The notes under the pieces are model-generated. The model searched no databases, had not been told where the DNA came from, and saw only the letters and a program-made list of their open reading frames with translations. A stretch of DNA of 64,000 nucleotides from contig BSNO01000004.1 of the NCBI GenBank assembly GCA_030160035.1, forward strand, positions 434,001 to 498,000. The letters are read 5' to 3'. The stretch comes from Rhizobium albus. Lineage in GTDB: Bacteria > Pseudomonadota > Alphaproteobacteria > Rhizobiales > Rhizobiaceae. Shown piece after piece: positions 33,498-43,291 of the stretch; positions within the stretch are counted from its first letter, which is position 1, and every line of letters begins with the position of its first letter. A program made the translations under genes and the position numbers.

Positions 33498-34694
33498 TCA
33501 CCGGAAAGTCTTGCGCGGGTCGAAGGCGTCGCGGGTCGCTTCGCCGATGAAGATCAGGAGCGAGAGCATCAGCGATATGACGAGGAAAGCGGTGATACCG
33601 AGCCAAGGGGCCTGCAAATTGCGCTGCCCCTGCGCGATCATCTCGCCGAGCGATGGCGAGCCGGGGGGCAGGCCAAAGCCCAGGAAGTCCAGCGAGGTCA
33701 GCGTCGTTATCGAGCCTGATAGGATGAAGGGCAGGAAGGTGAGCGTGGCGACCATCGCGTTGGGCAGAAGGTGGCGAAACATGATCGTGGTGTTCGAAAC
33801 GCCGAGCGCGCGGGCTGCGTTCACATATTCGAAATTCCGTGCGCGCAGGAACTCCGCACGCACGATGCCGACGAAGGCGACCCAGGAAAAGAGCAGCATG
33901 ATGCCGAGCAGCACCCAGAAGCCGGGCGGTAGGATCGCGGCGATGATCAGGAGAATGTAGAGCACGGGCATCGAGGACCAGATTTCGATGAAGCGCTGCA
34001 GAATGAGGTCGGTCCAGCCGCCGAAATAGCCTTGCACGGCACCGGAGGCGACGCCGACGACGGCCGATGCTGCTGTGAGAATGAGCCCGAAGAGCACCGA
34101 GATGCGGAAACCGTAGATCAGTCGGGCGGTGACGTCGCGCGCCTGGTCGTCCGTGCCGAGCCAGTTCATGTTGCCAAGCGTGCAGTTGGGATCGTCCGCG
34201 CCCAGCGGATAGGCCGAGCAGCGCTCGGTCTCGCTCATCATCCAGAAGGGCGGGGTCGGCGCCGAGCGCGGGATGTTGGAATTTGCCGTCTGGTAGGAAT
34301 AGCGGATCGGCGGCCAGATCATCCAACCATTCGCCTCGATCTCCTCCTGGATGAAGGGATCGCGATAATCGGTCTGCGCGAGGAAGCCGCCGAATTTCTC
34401 CTCCGGATAGTCGACGACGACGGGGAAGAGGATCTCGCCATTGTAGGATGCGATGATCGGGCGATCATTGGCGATGAATTCGGCCAGCATGGCCAGCACG
34501 AACACGACCAGGAATATCCACATCGACCAGTAGCCGCGTCGGTTGGCCTTGAAGTTTTGCCAGCGGCGCCGGTTCATCGGTGAAAGGAAGGCACGATTGG
34601 GACGCGGCGGCGCGACAGGCGTGTCGGTGCCGGGGCCTGGAGCCTCCGCGGGCGCCGAGCGCTCGGTCGGTGAAACGGGCTGAGTGACGGTCAT
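33498..34694 (-). CDS. yejE: ABC transporter permease YejE
   Basis: This 398-aa permease has a long N-terminal cytoplasmic segment, a first membrane helix near residue 60, a large periplasmic part, then five helices with the EAA loop in EYVNAARALGVSNTTIMFRH. This is the DppC-type layout with the insert typical of YejE. The start at 34694 has GGAGGG nine bases upstream; an ATG at 34703 directly abuts that site. It overlaps the yejB end by a few bases or follows it closely. Confidence 0.93.
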   Translation of the reverse strand: MTVTQPVSPTERSAPAEAPGPGTDTPVAPPRPNRAFLSPMNRRRWQNFKANRRGYWSMWIFLVVFVLAMLAEFIANDRPIIASYNGEILFPVVVDYPEEKFGGFLAQTDYRDPFIQEEIEANGWMIWPPIRYSYQTANSNIPRSAPTPPFWMMSETERCSAYPLGADDPNCTLGNMNWLGTDDQARDVTARLIYGFRISVLFGLILTAASAVVGVASGAVQGYFGGWTDLILQRFIEIWSSMPVLYILLIIAAILPPGFWVLLGIMLLFSWVAFVGIVRAEFLRARNFEYVNAARALGVSNTTIMFRHLLPNAMVATLTFLPFILSGSITTLTSLDFLGFGLPPGSPSLGEMIAQGQRNLQAPWLGITAFLVISLMLSLLIFIGEATRDAFDPRKTFR

Positions 34695-34695
34695 G

Positions 34696-35799
34696 TCAGA
34701 CATCCCTCCGCTCGAAATCGATCCGCGGGTCGACCCATGTGTAGACGAGGTCGGACAGAAGCCCGATCAGGAGCCCCATGAGCGAGAAGATGTAGAGCGT
34801 CGCGAACACGACCGGATAATCGCGCCGCACGACGGATTCGAAGCCGAGGCGACCGAGGCCATCGAGCGAGAAGATTGTTTCGATGAGCAGCGATCCGGTG
34901 AAGAAGGCCGAGATGAAGGCTGCCGGGAAGCCGGCGATGATGATCAGCATCGCGTTGCGAAAGACGTGCCTGTAGAGCACGGAGCGCTCCGACAGACCCT
35001 TGGCCCGCGCCGTCGTCACATATTGCTTGCGGATTTCGTCGATGAACGAGTTCTTGGTCAGGAGCGTCGTCGTGGCAAAGGCGGCGAGCGCGAGAGACAA
35101 AAGCGGCAGCGTCAGGTGCCAGAAATAGTCGATGATCTTCTCCCACCAGGAGAGCTGGGCGAAATTGTCGGACACGAGACCGCGCAAGGGGAACCAGTCG
35201 AAGAATGATCCGCCGGCAAAGAGCACGATGAGGAGAATGCCGAACAGGAAGCCCGGAACCGCATAGGCGACGATGATGATGCCGGACGTCCACACATCGA
35301 AGCGCGAGCCGTCCTCCATGGCCTTCTTGATGCCGAGCGGGATGGAGATGATGTAGGAGAGAAGCAGGATCCAGACCCCGAGCGAGATCGAGACGGGCAG
35401 TTTCTCGATGATGAGATCGATGACGGTCACGTCGCGGAAGTAACTCGTCCCGAAATCGAACCGCAGATAGTTCCAGATCATCGTTGCGAAGCGTTCGAGC
35501 GGTGGTTTGTCGAAGCCGAACTGCGCTTCCAGCTGCGCGATGAATTGCGGGTCGAGGCCCTGCGCACCGCGATAGCGCGATGAACCGCCGTCGCCGCCAG
35601 AAAACTCCTGGCCTGCACCGAGATCGCCGCTGCCGCCGCCGATGCGATCGGACAGGCCGTCGCCCTGACCGGTGAGGTCGGCAATGACCTGCTCAACCGG
35701 CCCGCCCGGGGCGAACTGGATGACGGCGAAGGAGATCGCCATGATGCCGAAGATCGTCGGGATCATCAAAAGCAGGCGACGCGCGATATAGGCGCCCAT
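34696..35799 (-). CDS. yejB: ABC transporter permease YejB
   Basis: This 367-aa DppB-type permease begins MGAYIARRLLLMIPTIFGI, the usual first helix. The periplasmic insert after it (residues about 40-95) is rich in glycine and aspartate, a YejB trait. The EAA loop is QYVTTARAKGLSERSVLYRH. Six membrane segments are seen. It pairs with YejE to form the channel for peptides such as microcin C in relatives. Confidence 0.94.
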   Translation of the reverse strand: MGAYIARRLLLMIPTIFGIMAISFAVIQFAPGGPVEQVIADLTGQGDGLSDRIGGGSGDLGAGQEFSGGDGGSSRYRGAQGLDPQFIAQLEAQFGFDKPPLERFATMIWNYLRFDFGTSYFRDVTVIDLIIEKLPVSISLGVWILLLSYIISIPLGIKKAMEDGSRFDVWTSGIIIVAYAVPGFLFGILLIVLFAGGSFFDWFPLRGLVSDNFAQLSWWEKIIDYFWHLTLPLLSLALAAFATTTLLTKNSFIDEIRKQYVTTARAKGLSERSVLYRHVFRNAMLIIIAGFPAAFISAFFTGSLLIETIFSLDGLGRLGFESVVRRDYPVVFATLYIFSLMGLLIGLLSDLVYTWVDPRIDFERRDV

Positions 35800-35841
35800 C
35801 AGATGCGGTTCCCTCTGAAATGCCGGTGAAGGCGCGCAGAG

Positions 35842-37734
35842 CTATGTCCTGCCAATTGCCCGACCCTTTTCCTGGTCGTACCACCAGAGCTGTTCCACCG
35901 GCCACCCATAATCGGGCTTCGGCTCGACAAAGCCGAACATGTCCCAGTGGGCGACGAGATGATTCGCCGAATACCAGTTTGGAATCCAGTCGAGCCGCGC
36001 CCGCAAGACCCGATCGAGCACGCGCATCACCGTCACCAGTTCGTCGCGGCTTTCCACCCGTTCCAGGCGCTCGAGCAGTTCGTCGTAGATCGGATCCTTC
36101 ATGCCCGGCAGATTCCGGGTGCCCTTGATGTCCGCCGAGCGCGTCGAGAGGAACGTCGCGAAGGATTCGGCCGTCGGCGTGGCCGTGAATTGCACGGCCA
36201 TCATCACCATGTCGAAATCGTAGTCACTGGTGCGTGCGGTATATTGTGCCGAATCGACGAGCCGGAGCCGCGCATCGACGCCGATACGGCGCATGTTTTC
36301 GATGAATCCCGCATGCAGCCGTTCGAAGACTGACGCCTGGATGAGGATTTCAAGCGCAATCGGCTTGCCGTCGCGTGATAGCCGACCGTTCTCCTGAGCA
36401 AATCCGGCTTCGCGGAGCAGGTCGACCGCGCGCTGCAGCAGACGCCGGTCGCGTCCGGAGCCGTCCGAGACCGGCGGCAGGCGCGGCTCGCCCGTCAGGC
36501 CCTCGGGGAGCGGGTTCTCAAGCCCGTCGATCAGCGCCTGTTCGGCGGCATCGGGCAAGCCTTCGGCCTTGAACTCTGAATTCTCGAAGGCCGACTGCGA
36601 GCGGGCATAGAGCCCGTAGAAGAGCTTGTCGTTCGTCCATTCGAAATCGAAGCACAGGCCGATCGCTTCCCGTACCCGGATGTCGTCGAAGGGCGCGCGG
36701 CGCTGGTTCAAGGCCCAGGCCTGCATCGCCGGACGTGTCTCGCGCGGAAATTCGCGCTTCAGCACCCGGGCATCGGCAACGGCCGGAAAGTCGTAGCCGG
36801 TCGACCAGACCTGCGCGGTCGATTCCTGCCTGAAATGAATGTCACCTTTCTTGAAGGCTTCGAACTCGGCTGTCCGCTCGGCATAGAACTCGATGCGGAT
36901 GATGTCGAAATTCGCGAGACCCCGGCGCGTCGGCAGGTCGGCTGCCCAGTAATCGGGTACGCGCTCATACTCGATGAAGCGGCCCGACTCGACCCGGCTC
37001 GGCCGGTAGGGGCCAGAGGATACGGGCACGTGAAGTGACGATGCCGTAAACTCGTTAGCCGAATAATAGATTTGCGACAGGATGGGGATCGATGCGAGGG
37101 CGAGCAGGGCATGGCCGGACTGCTGGCCGTCATAAACGATCTCGATCGTCCGGGCATCAAGCGCCGCCGCCCGTGTCATCGAGACGAGCGCGGACGAAAG
37201 CTGTGGATGACCCTTCTCCTTGATCAGCTGCAGCGAGAAGGCGACATCGTCCGCCGTAAGTGGTGTCGCGTCGTGGAAGAGGATGCCGTCCCGCAAGCCG
37301 AAGCGCGCCGTGTTGCGATCCTCGGAGATCTCGACCCACTCGGCCGCGTGGCAGTAAAGAGCATCCGGCTCATCGAGCGCCAAAACCATCAGCGTGTCGA
37401 AACACATGTCCATGCGCGGCGGCGCGTCGCCTGACAGCACGAAGGTGTTCAGCGTGTTGAAGGTCTGCGGGTTCTGGTTGTAGAGCCAGTTCGGCACGGC
37501 CATGTGGAACCGGCCACCCTTCGGGGCGTCCGGAGTCACATAGTCGAAATGAGCGAAATCCGGAGCGTATTTGAGTTCGCCGAAGGCCGAGAGCCCGTGC
37601 AGGCGCCGGCCGGTCGGGTTGGCCGCGAAAGCACCGCTGATCGACATCGGCAGGGCCATCGCTGCGGCCGCTGCAGCCGCCCCTTTCAGAAAGGTCCGCC
37701 GGGCGGCGTCCGGCGGAAGGAGCGACGGGGCCAT
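35842..37734 (-). CDS. YejA-type extracellular solute-binding protein, Tat-exported paralogue
   Basis: This 630-aa family 5 binding protein begins with a twin-arginine signal (RRTFLKG followed by an Ala-rich hydrophobic stretch and AFA). The mature part keeps the YejA start LHGLSAFGELKYAPDFAHFD and the family motif around YDFPAV with FDDIRVREAIGLCFDFEW. It delivers peptides to YejB/E. It is the second of two adjacent paralogues; the other has a Sec signal. I chose the ATG at 37734 (GAGGG eight bases before); one at 37749 would overlap the upstream gene. Confidence 0.9.
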   Translation of the reverse strand: MAPSLLPPDAARRTFLKGAAAAAAAMALPMSISGAFAANPTGRRLHGLSAFGELKYAPDFAHFDYVTPDAPKGGRFHMAVPNWLYNQNPQTFNTLNTFVLSGDAPPRMDMCFDTLMVLALDEPDALYCHAAEWVEISEDRNTARFGLRDGILFHDATPLTADDVAFSLQLIKEKGHPQLSSALVSMTRAAALDARTIEIVYDGQQSGHALLALASIPILSQIYYSANEFTASSLHVPVSSGPYRPSRVESGRFIEYERVPDYWAADLPTRRGLANFDIIRIEFYAERTAEFEAFKKGDIHFRQESTAQVWSTGYDFPAVADARVLKREFPRETRPAMQAWALNQRRAPFDDIRVREAIGLCFDFEWTNDKLFYGLYARSQSAFENSEFKAEGLPDAAEQALIDGLENPLPEGLTGEPRLPPVSDGSGRDRRLLQRAVDLLREAGFAQENGRLSRDGKPIALEILIQASVFERLHAGFIENMRRIGVDARLRLVDSAQYTARTSDYDFDMVMMAVQFTATPTAESFATFLSTRSADIKGTRNLPGMKDPIYDELLERLERVESRDELVTVMRVLDRVLRARLDWIPNWYSANHLVAHWDMFGFVEPKPDYGWPVEQLWWYDQEKGRAIGRT

Positions 37735-37738
37735 CGGC

Positions 37739-39619
37739 TCAGCCCTCATTGCCGCTTTCTGCATCCTTCGACCACCAGACTTCCGGGAAGCCGATCGAAT
37801 ATTCCGGCAAAAGCTCGGGACGCGCGAACTTGTCCCAATAGGCGATGCGTGCGGCGCGGGCCGTGTAGGTCGGCACCACGAAATCATGGGCGAGCAGCAC
37901 GCGGTCGAGAGCACGCGTTGCGGCGATCAGCGTCTCCCGGTCGTCGGCAAAGACCACTTCGCGAATGAGCGCGTCGATGCCGGGATCGGCGATGCCGCCG
38001 AAGTTCTGGGACCCTTCGCGCTCGGCCGAGCGTGCGCCCCAGTATTCCCACTGCTCGTTGCCGGGCGACAGCGACTGGCCCCAGCCCGCATAGATCACGT
38101 CGAAATCGCGGGAACGGATGCGGTTGATGTACTGCGAGGGTTCGACCGTGCGCACAGTGACGGCCACGCCGATCCGGCGGAGATTTTCGCTCCAGGGCAA
38201 GGCGACGCGTTCGATCGTCGGGCCGTTGAGGATGATCTCGAAGCCGAAAGGCTGCCCCGTCTCGACATGAACCATGCGATTGTTCTGAATTTCGTAGCCG
38301 GCTTCCGAAAAGAGGCGCACCGCCTCCCGCAGATTGTCGCGTTGCGCCTGCGGGTTTCCACCCGTCGGGTTGGTGTACTCCGTCTCGAACACTTCCGCCG
38401 GGACCTGATCGCGCACGCGCTCGAGAATGTCGAGCTCCTCGCCTTCGGGCAGACCCGAGGATGCGAGTTCCGTGCCGAAGAAATAGCTGTCCACCCGCTC
38501 GTAGGCGCCGAAGAAGATCGTGCGGTTCAGTTCCTCGAAGTCGAAGGCATAGTTCAGCGCGCGGCGCACCCGTTCGTCCTGGAACTTCTCGCGGCGCAGA
38601 TTGGGGATAAAGCCGACGAGCTGGCCGGAGGCGCGATAGGGGTTTTCCAGTTCCTCGCGCACGACGCGGCCGTCATTGGCGGCCGGGAAATCGTAGCCTG
38701 TTTCCCAGCGAATGGCTGCATTCTCTTCCCAATAATCGAAATTGCCGGCCTTGAACGCCTCGAATTCCACATTGCGGTCGGCAAAATAGATGTAGCTGAT
38801 GCGGTCGAAATTGTTGGTGCCGACCCGTGCCGGCACGTCGGCGCCCCAATAGTCCTCGACGCGCTCGTAGGTGATGTCCGCACCCGGATTGAAGGAGGCA
38901 ATGCGGTAGGGCCCGGAGCCGAGCGGCGGCTCCAGAGTGGTAGAGCCGATATCGCGCGGCTGGCCGTTGGGCCCTTCACCTTCCCACCAGTGCTTCGGCA
39001 GGATGAGCAACTGACCCACGATTTGCGGCAATTCTCGGTTGTTGGCCTCATCGAAGGTGAACGTCACCTCCCGCTCGCCGGTCGCTTCCGCGCCGGTGAC
39101 ATGCTGGTAGTAGAACTGCATCTGCGGATCGAGCTCGACCGCCTTTTCGAAGCTCCAGACGACGTCATCCGTCGTCACCGGTTCGCCATCATGCCAACGC
39201 GCACCTTCGCGCAGCCTGAACGTGACGGAAGAATAGTCTTCGGGATAACTCACCGCTTCCGCGAGAAGCCCGTACTCGGCCGAAGCTTCATCCTGGGAAC
39301 GCTCCATCAGCGTTTCGTAGACAAGGTTCAGGCCCGTTGCCAGTTCACCGCGCGCAAGCAGCGGGTTGAACGTGTCGAAGGAGCCAGACTGCGAAAGCCG
39401 CAATGTCCCGCCCTTGGGCGCTTCCGGGTTCACATAATCGAAATGCGGGAAATCGGCCGGGTATTTTGGTTCGCCGATGAGGGCTGCGCCATGGCGCCAC
39501 TCCCGTGCCGGATCCTCCTGTGCGACGACGGGGGAAACAGCATTCGCCATCAGAAAAACGGCCCCGAGAGCCACAACGGCGATGCGCTGTCTTGAAGTCT
39601 TGCCACAGGCTGCAATCAT
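37739..39619 (-). CDS. yejA: YejA-type extracellular solute-binding protein, Sec-exported paralogue
   Basis: This 626-aa family 5 periplasmic binding protein has a Sec signal peptide (IAVVALGAVFLMANAVS, cleavage after VVAQ or VAQED). The mature part starts with a REWRHGAALIGEPKYPADFP block, as in YejA, and contains RVRRALNYAFDFEELN. It is the first gene of the yej operon, with GAGGAGA eight bases upstream of the ATG. It binds peptide-like solutes. Only five bases separate it from the Tat-exported paralogue that follows. Confidence 0.93.
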   Translation of the reverse strand: MIAACGKTSRQRIAVVALGAVFLMANAVSPVVAQEDPAREWRHGAALIGEPKYPADFPHFDYVNPEAPKGGTLRLSQSGSFDTFNPLLARGELATGLNLVYETLMERSQDEASAEYGLLAEAVSYPEDYSSVTFRLREGARWHDGEPVTTDDVVWSFEKAVELDPQMQFYYQHVTGAEATGEREVTFTFDEANNRELPQIVGQLLILPKHWWEGEGPNGQPRDIGSTTLEPPLGSGPYRIASFNPGADITYERVEDYWGADVPARVGTNNFDRISYIYFADRNVEFEAFKAGNFDYWEENAAIRWETGYDFPAANDGRVVREELENPYRASGQLVGFIPNLRREKFQDERVRRALNYAFDFEELNRTIFFGAYERVDSYFFGTELASSGLPEGEELDILERVRDQVPAEVFETEYTNPTGGNPQAQRDNLREAVRLFSEAGYEIQNNRMVHVETGQPFGFEIILNGPTIERVALPWSENLRRIGVAVTVRTVEPSQYINRIRSRDFDVIYAGWGQSLSPGNEQWEYWGARSAEREGSQNFGGIADPGIDALIREVVFADDRETLIAATRALDRVLLAHDFVVPTYTARAARIAYWDKFARPELLPEYSIGFPEVWWSKDAESGNEG

Positions 39620-39746
39620 GCAGGTCTCCTCATGCGTTGCCCAACCAGACAATAAGCAAAATTGTGACAAAGAACAGGCTGTGCACTGTCACGCGCTCGT
39701 GAGGCAAAGCCTCGTCGTAGGATCATTTTTTGTCAGGGGGCTGGAA

Positions 39747-39776
39747 TCAAAAAGCCGGAGCGATGGCTCCGGCTCT
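39747..39776 (-). terminator. Rho-independent terminator of the cytochrome c gene
   Basis: On the minus strand AGCCGGAG (complement of 39767-39774) and CTCCGGCT (complement of 39753-39760) form an 8-bp stem with a 6-base loop, followed by TTTTTGA. It lies 26 bases after the cytochrome stop codon and insulates it from the yej operon. Confidence 0.88.
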
Positions 39777-39801
39777 TGAAACTTGTAGAACGTGCGTCCG
39801 C

Positions 39802-41454
39802 TTATTCGGCGGGCAGCTCGGCCGGCGTGTCGGCCAGTGTGCGCAGATACGCGATCACAGCTGCACGGCGATCGTCTTCCACGACGCCCGGATAGGCCAT
39901 GTAAGTGCCTTCGACTTCATCCATCGGTGCAGCGAGGAACTGGTCGAGAAGGGCGTAGTCCCAGACAGCGCCTTCGCCGCCATAGTTCACGAAGTTCTCT
40001 GAATATTCGAAGCCTTCGACGCCGGCGACGTCACGGTTGACAATGCCCCAGAGATTGGGGCCGACGATCGCTTCGCCGCCCTCATCGACCGAATGGCAGG
40101 CGGAGCATTCCTGGAAGACTTCTTCGCCGAGAGCCACGTCAGCGGAGGCGATGAGCGCAACGGCGCCACCGGCAGCCGAAGCTTCTTCGTCAGCGGGTGC
40201 AGCTGCGTCTTCGGCCGGAGCGGCTTCAGTTGCGTCCTCAGCGGGAGCGGCGTCTTCTGCCGGAGCAGCTTCTTCGGCAGGCTCTGCAGCCGGTGCGGTG
40301 CCTTCTTCGGCGGGAGCGGCTTCGCCTTCGGCTGGCGCGGCATCCTGTGCGGGAGCGGCGTCGTCCGCAGGAGCAGCCTCTTCCGCAGGAGCGGCTGCTT
40401 CTTCGCCTTCAGCAGGCGCGGCCTCTTCTGCAGGGGCTTCTTCACCTTCGGCCGGCGCTGCAGCTGCTTCACCACCGGCTGCGGGCAGCGCGACGGGTTC
40501 GTTGGACAGGGTTGCCAAGTAGGCGAGCAGGTCGGCGCGGTCGCTGTCGTTGGCGAGACCGGCGAAGCTCATCGACGTGCCGGGAACTTCTTCACGCGGA
40601 GCAAGGATGAAGGCGTCGAGATTGGCGAATTCCCAAGTCTTCGCACCACCTTCGCTGTATTCGACCATGCCGGCGGAGTAGGAGAAGCCTTCGTTGTTGG
40701 CAACCGGGTTACCGACGACATCCCACAGGTTCGGGCCGACGCGGTTGGCGCCACCTTCTTCGGCGCTATGGCATGCGGCGCAGCGGCGGAAGATCGATTC
40801 GCCGTTTGCAGCGTCGGCATCGGCAAGCATCGCGAGAGCCGGGCTGCCCTCGGCAGCGGCTGCTTCGCCTTCGCCGCCTTCAGCGGCAGGTGCTTCAGCG
40901 ACTTCGACGGGCTCAGGCAGCGGTGCCGGCTCGTTGGAGAGCTCGCGCAGATAGGCAATGACGTTGGCCAGTTCGTCTTCGCGCGTCAGGCCGGCAAAGC
41001 TCATCGCCGTGCCCTGAATGTAGCTGCGCGGAGCGGCAAGGAAGCCGGCAAGGTGTTCGTAGTCCCAGACCACTTCGCCGCCTTCGGAGAATTCCGTCAT
41101 TGCGGCCGAGTAGCTGAAGCCTTCGTGGCTTGCGATCGGACGGTTGACGACGCCCCAGAGGTTCGGTCCGACGCGGTTTGCGCCACCCTCGTCGACAGTA
41201 TGGCAAGCCTGGCACTTGGCGAAGGATGCCTCACCGGCAGCGGCATCGGCCGTCTGCAGCAGGTTTGCGATCGGCGTCGCCTGCGGAGCACCGCCGCCAT
41301 CACCAGTCTCGGCCTCGGCAACTTCGATCACGAAGCCTTCCTGTTCGGGCGCTTCGGCGTGAAACAGCGCATCCGACACGAGCGACACCGACATAACGAC
41401 AAAGACTGTGCCGAGAAATGCGCCGGCGGCCATGTTCAGATAAGAGGAGTTCAT
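39802..41454 (-). CDS. Membrane-anchored cytochrome c with three tandem haem domains (CycM-like)
   Basis: This 550-aa protein has an uncleaved N-terminal anchor (residues about 8-28) like the single-domain CycM cytochromes of rhizobia, but then three cytochrome c domains. Haem motifs are CQACH (81-85), CAACH (225-229) and CSACH (450-454). Axial methionines are likely M151, M295 and M519, each in a G/T-x-M-x-(F/Y) context. Each domain repeats [10 protein letters not shown]-type and EGFSYS-type blocks. An Ala-Pro-Glu linker of about 100 residues (330-428) separates domains two and three. It probably carries electrons in the periplasm between the bc1 complex and terminal oxidases. The tripling is unusual for this family. 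Confidence 0.9.
   Translation of the reverse strand: MNSSYLNMAAGAFLGTVFVVMSVSLVSDALFHAEAPEQEGFVIEVAEAETGDGGGAPQATPIANLLQTADAAAGEASFAKCQACHTVDEGGANRVGPNLWGVVNRPIASHEGFSYSAAMTEFSEGGEVVWDYEHLAGFLAAPRSYIQGTAMSFAGLTREDELANVIAYLRELSNEPAPLPEPVEVAEAPAAEGGEGEAAAAEGSPALAMLADADAANGESIFRRCAACHSAEEGGANRVGPNLWDVVGNPVANNEGFSYSAGMVEYSEGGAKTWEFANLDAFILAPREEVPGTSMSFAGLANDSDRADLLAYLATLSNEPVALPAAGGEAAAAPAEGEEAPAEEAAPAEGEEAAAPAEEAAPADDAAPAQDAAPAEGEAAPAEEGTAPAAEPAEEAAPAEDAAPAEDATEAAPAEDAAAPADEEASAAGGAVALIASADVALGEEVFQECSACHSVDEGGEAIVGPNLWGIVNRDVAGVEGFEYSENFVNYGGEGAVWDYALLDQFLAAPMDEVEGTYMAYPGVVEDDRRAAVIAYLRTLADTPAELPAE
40170..40464 (-). repeat. Low-complexity repeat encoding an Ala/Pro/Glu linker
   Basis: Imperfect 12-18-base units coding for variants of EEAAPAEG and EDAAPAED run through this part of the cytochrome gene. 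The frame stays open throughout. Such tracts tend to change length by slippage. Confidence 0.8.
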
Positions 41455-41605
41455 TCCGTAGCTCCGATGCGCCGCTGCCCTTGCGACAGGGGCCTTCTTG
41501 AATTCGCGCGGAACCTATGTCTTTTGCACAGGGCTTGCAACACTGTTTGTCGCAGCCCGCCTGAGACTTTTTGACACTTTTTCGCCCTTTCCGGCCTGGG
41601 AAATC

Positions 41606-42355
41606 ATGACGACACAAGACGCTGGTGAAACGATCGTGCTCATTCCGGCGCGAATGGCCTCTACCCGCCTGCCGGGAAAGCCGCTCGCGCCAATCGCCGG
41701 GCTACCGATGATCGTGCAGGTTGCCATGCGGGCAATGGAAGCGAATATCGGCCCCGTCGCCGTCTGCGCCGATACCGATGACGTGCGCGAAGCGGTGGAG
41801 GCCGCGGGCTTCCGCTTCATCATGACGGGCACGCAGCATCAGTCGGGGTCCGATCGCATCGCCGAGGCGCTGCAGACGCTCGATCCCGAGGGCCGCATCA
41901 AGCGCATCGTCAATCTGCAGGGCGACCTGCCGACCGTCGATCCTGAGAGCTTGGCCGCTGCGCTCCGTCCGCTCGACGATCCAGCCGTCGACATCGCGAC
42001 GCTCGCCGTCGAGATCACCGAGGACGACGAGCGCAGCAATCCCAATGTGGTGAAGGTCGTTGGCACCGAAATCGCACCCAACCGGCTTCGGGCACTTTAT
42101 TTCACCCGCGCGACGGCACCCCATGGTGATGGTCCGCTCTATCACCATGTCGGCCTCTACGCCTACCGGCGCGAGGCGCTCACCCGTTTCGTGGCGCTCG
42201 GACCCTCGCCGCTGGAACTGCGCGAAAAGCTCGAGCAGTTGCGCGCGCTCGAAGCCGGTATGCGCATCGATGTCGAGATCGTCGACACGGTTCCGCTTGG
42301 CGTCGATACCCCGGCGGATCTTGCAAAGGCGCGGCGTCTGCTCGCCAAGGACTGA
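41606..42355 (+). CDS. kdsB: 3-deoxy-manno-octulosonate cytidylyltransferase (CMP-KDO synthetase)
   Basis: This 249-aa enzyme activates KDO with CTP for lipopolysaccharide inner core assembly. The nucleotide-binding start [15 protein letters not shown], the metal-site [11 protein letters not shown] and the [14 protein letters not shown] block are all typical. The length is usual. The ATG at 41606 follows GGGAA; the frame is open upstream, but that part reads as leader. It is divergent from the cytochrome gene and is followed 12 bases later by pheA, a pairing common in rhizobia. Confidence 0.97.
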   Translation: MTTQDAGETIVLIPARMASTRLPGKPLAPIAGLPMIVQVAMRAMEANIGPVAVCADTDDVREAVEAAGFRFIMTGTQHQSGSDRIAEALQTLDPEGRIKRIVNLQGDLPTVDPESLAAALRPLDDPAVDIATLAVEITEDDERSNPNVVKVVGTEIAPNRLRALYFTRATAPHGDGPLYHHVGLYAYRREALTRFVALGPSPLELREKLEQLRALEAGMRIDVEIVDTVPLGVDTPADLAKARRLLAKD

Positions 42356-42367
42356 TAAGGACAATCA

Positions 42368-43267
42368 ATGACCGAGATGACCGGCAAAATCGCCTTCCAG
42401 GGCGAATTCGGCGCGAATTCCGACATGGCGTGCCGCGACATGTTTCCAGACATGGAACCGCTGCCCTGCGCGACCTTTGAGGATGCATTCGCCGCTGTGG
42501 AGGCTGGGACGGCCGATCTCGCCATGATCCCGATCGAAAACACGATCGCCGGTCGCGTGGCCGATATCCACCATCTTCTGCCGGAATCCTCGCTGCACAT
42601 TGTCGGCGAATATTTCATGCCGATCCATTTCCAGCTGATGGTCCTGCCCGACGCCGACATGGCGGACATCAAGACGGTGCACAGCCACATTCATGCGCTT
42701 GGCCAGTGCCGCCGGATCGTGCGCGAAAACAAGTGGAAGCCTGTCGTGGCCGGCGACACGGCCGGTGCGGCAAAGCTCGTTGCCGAGCGCGGTGATCCCA
42801 CCATGGCGGCCTTCGCGCCAAGGCTCGCAGCCGATCTCTACGGGCTGAAGATCATCGCGGAGAATGTCGAGGATACCGAAACCAACGTGACACGGTTCAT
42901 CGTCCTGTCGCGCGAAGCCCAGTGGGCGCCTCGCGGATCCAGCGACGACCTGATGGTGACGACGTTCATCTTCCGGGTGCGCAATCTGCCGGCCGCGCTC
43001 TACAAAGCGATGGGCGGTTTCGCGACCAACGGCGTGAACATGACGAAGCTCGAGAGCTATCAGCTCGGCGGCAAGTTCTTCGCCAGCCAGTTTTATGCCG
43101 ACGTGCAGGGCCACCCGGACGACGACAATCTTGCCCGCGCGCTGGAGGAACTCGCCTTCTTCTCGCGCGAGATCAAGATCCTCGGCGTCTACCCTGCACA
43201 CCCTTTCCGCGTCACCCAGATGGCGGAAGAGGAACTGGAGCAGGTGCAGATCCCGACGGCCAAATAG
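42368..43267 (+). CDS. pheA: Prephenate dehydratase
   Basis: This 299-aa protein converts prephenate to phenylpyruvate in phenylalanine synthesis. The catalytic domain (1-190) shows the substrate motif MIPIENTIAGRV and the threonine-containing ETNVTRFIVLSR. A C-terminal ACT domain (about 205-285, with GVNMTKLESYQ) should give feedback control by phenylalanine. There is no chorismate mutase domain, so this is the monofunctional form. It is co-transcribed with kdsB. Confidence 0.96.
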   Translation: MTEMTGKIAFQGEFGANSDMACRDMFPDMEPLPCATFEDAFAAVEAGTADLAMIPIENTIAGRVADIHHLLPESSLHIVGEYFMPIHFQLMVLPDADMADIKTVHSHIHALGQCRRIVRENKWKPVVAGDTAGAAKLVAERGDPTMAAFAPRLAADLYGLKIIAENVEDTETNVTRFIVLSREAQWAPRGSSDDLMVTTFIFRVRNLPAALYKAMGGFATNGVNMTKLESYQLGGKFFASQFYADVQGHPDDDNLARALEELAFFSREIKILGVYPAHPFRVTQMAEEELEQVQIPTAK

Positions 43268-43291
43268 CGCCGCAAACGGCAGTGGTCGGGC

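Noticed and set aside
33487-34326. Extension of yejF upstream to give an 826-residue protein
   Set aside because: The extra part lies inside yejE in another frame and reads as R/H/L-rich non-protein sequence; a TTG with a good Shine-Dalgarno marks the start.
37571-39595. A 674-codon open frame opposite the yejA genes
   Set aside because: It spans the junction of two well supported minus-strand genes and has no family features.
40093-41574. A 493-codon open frame opposite the cytochrome c gene, rich in Gly, Ser and Phe
   Set aside because: It is a shadow of the repetitive Ala/Pro/Glu-coding strand; the haem motifs are on the minus strand.
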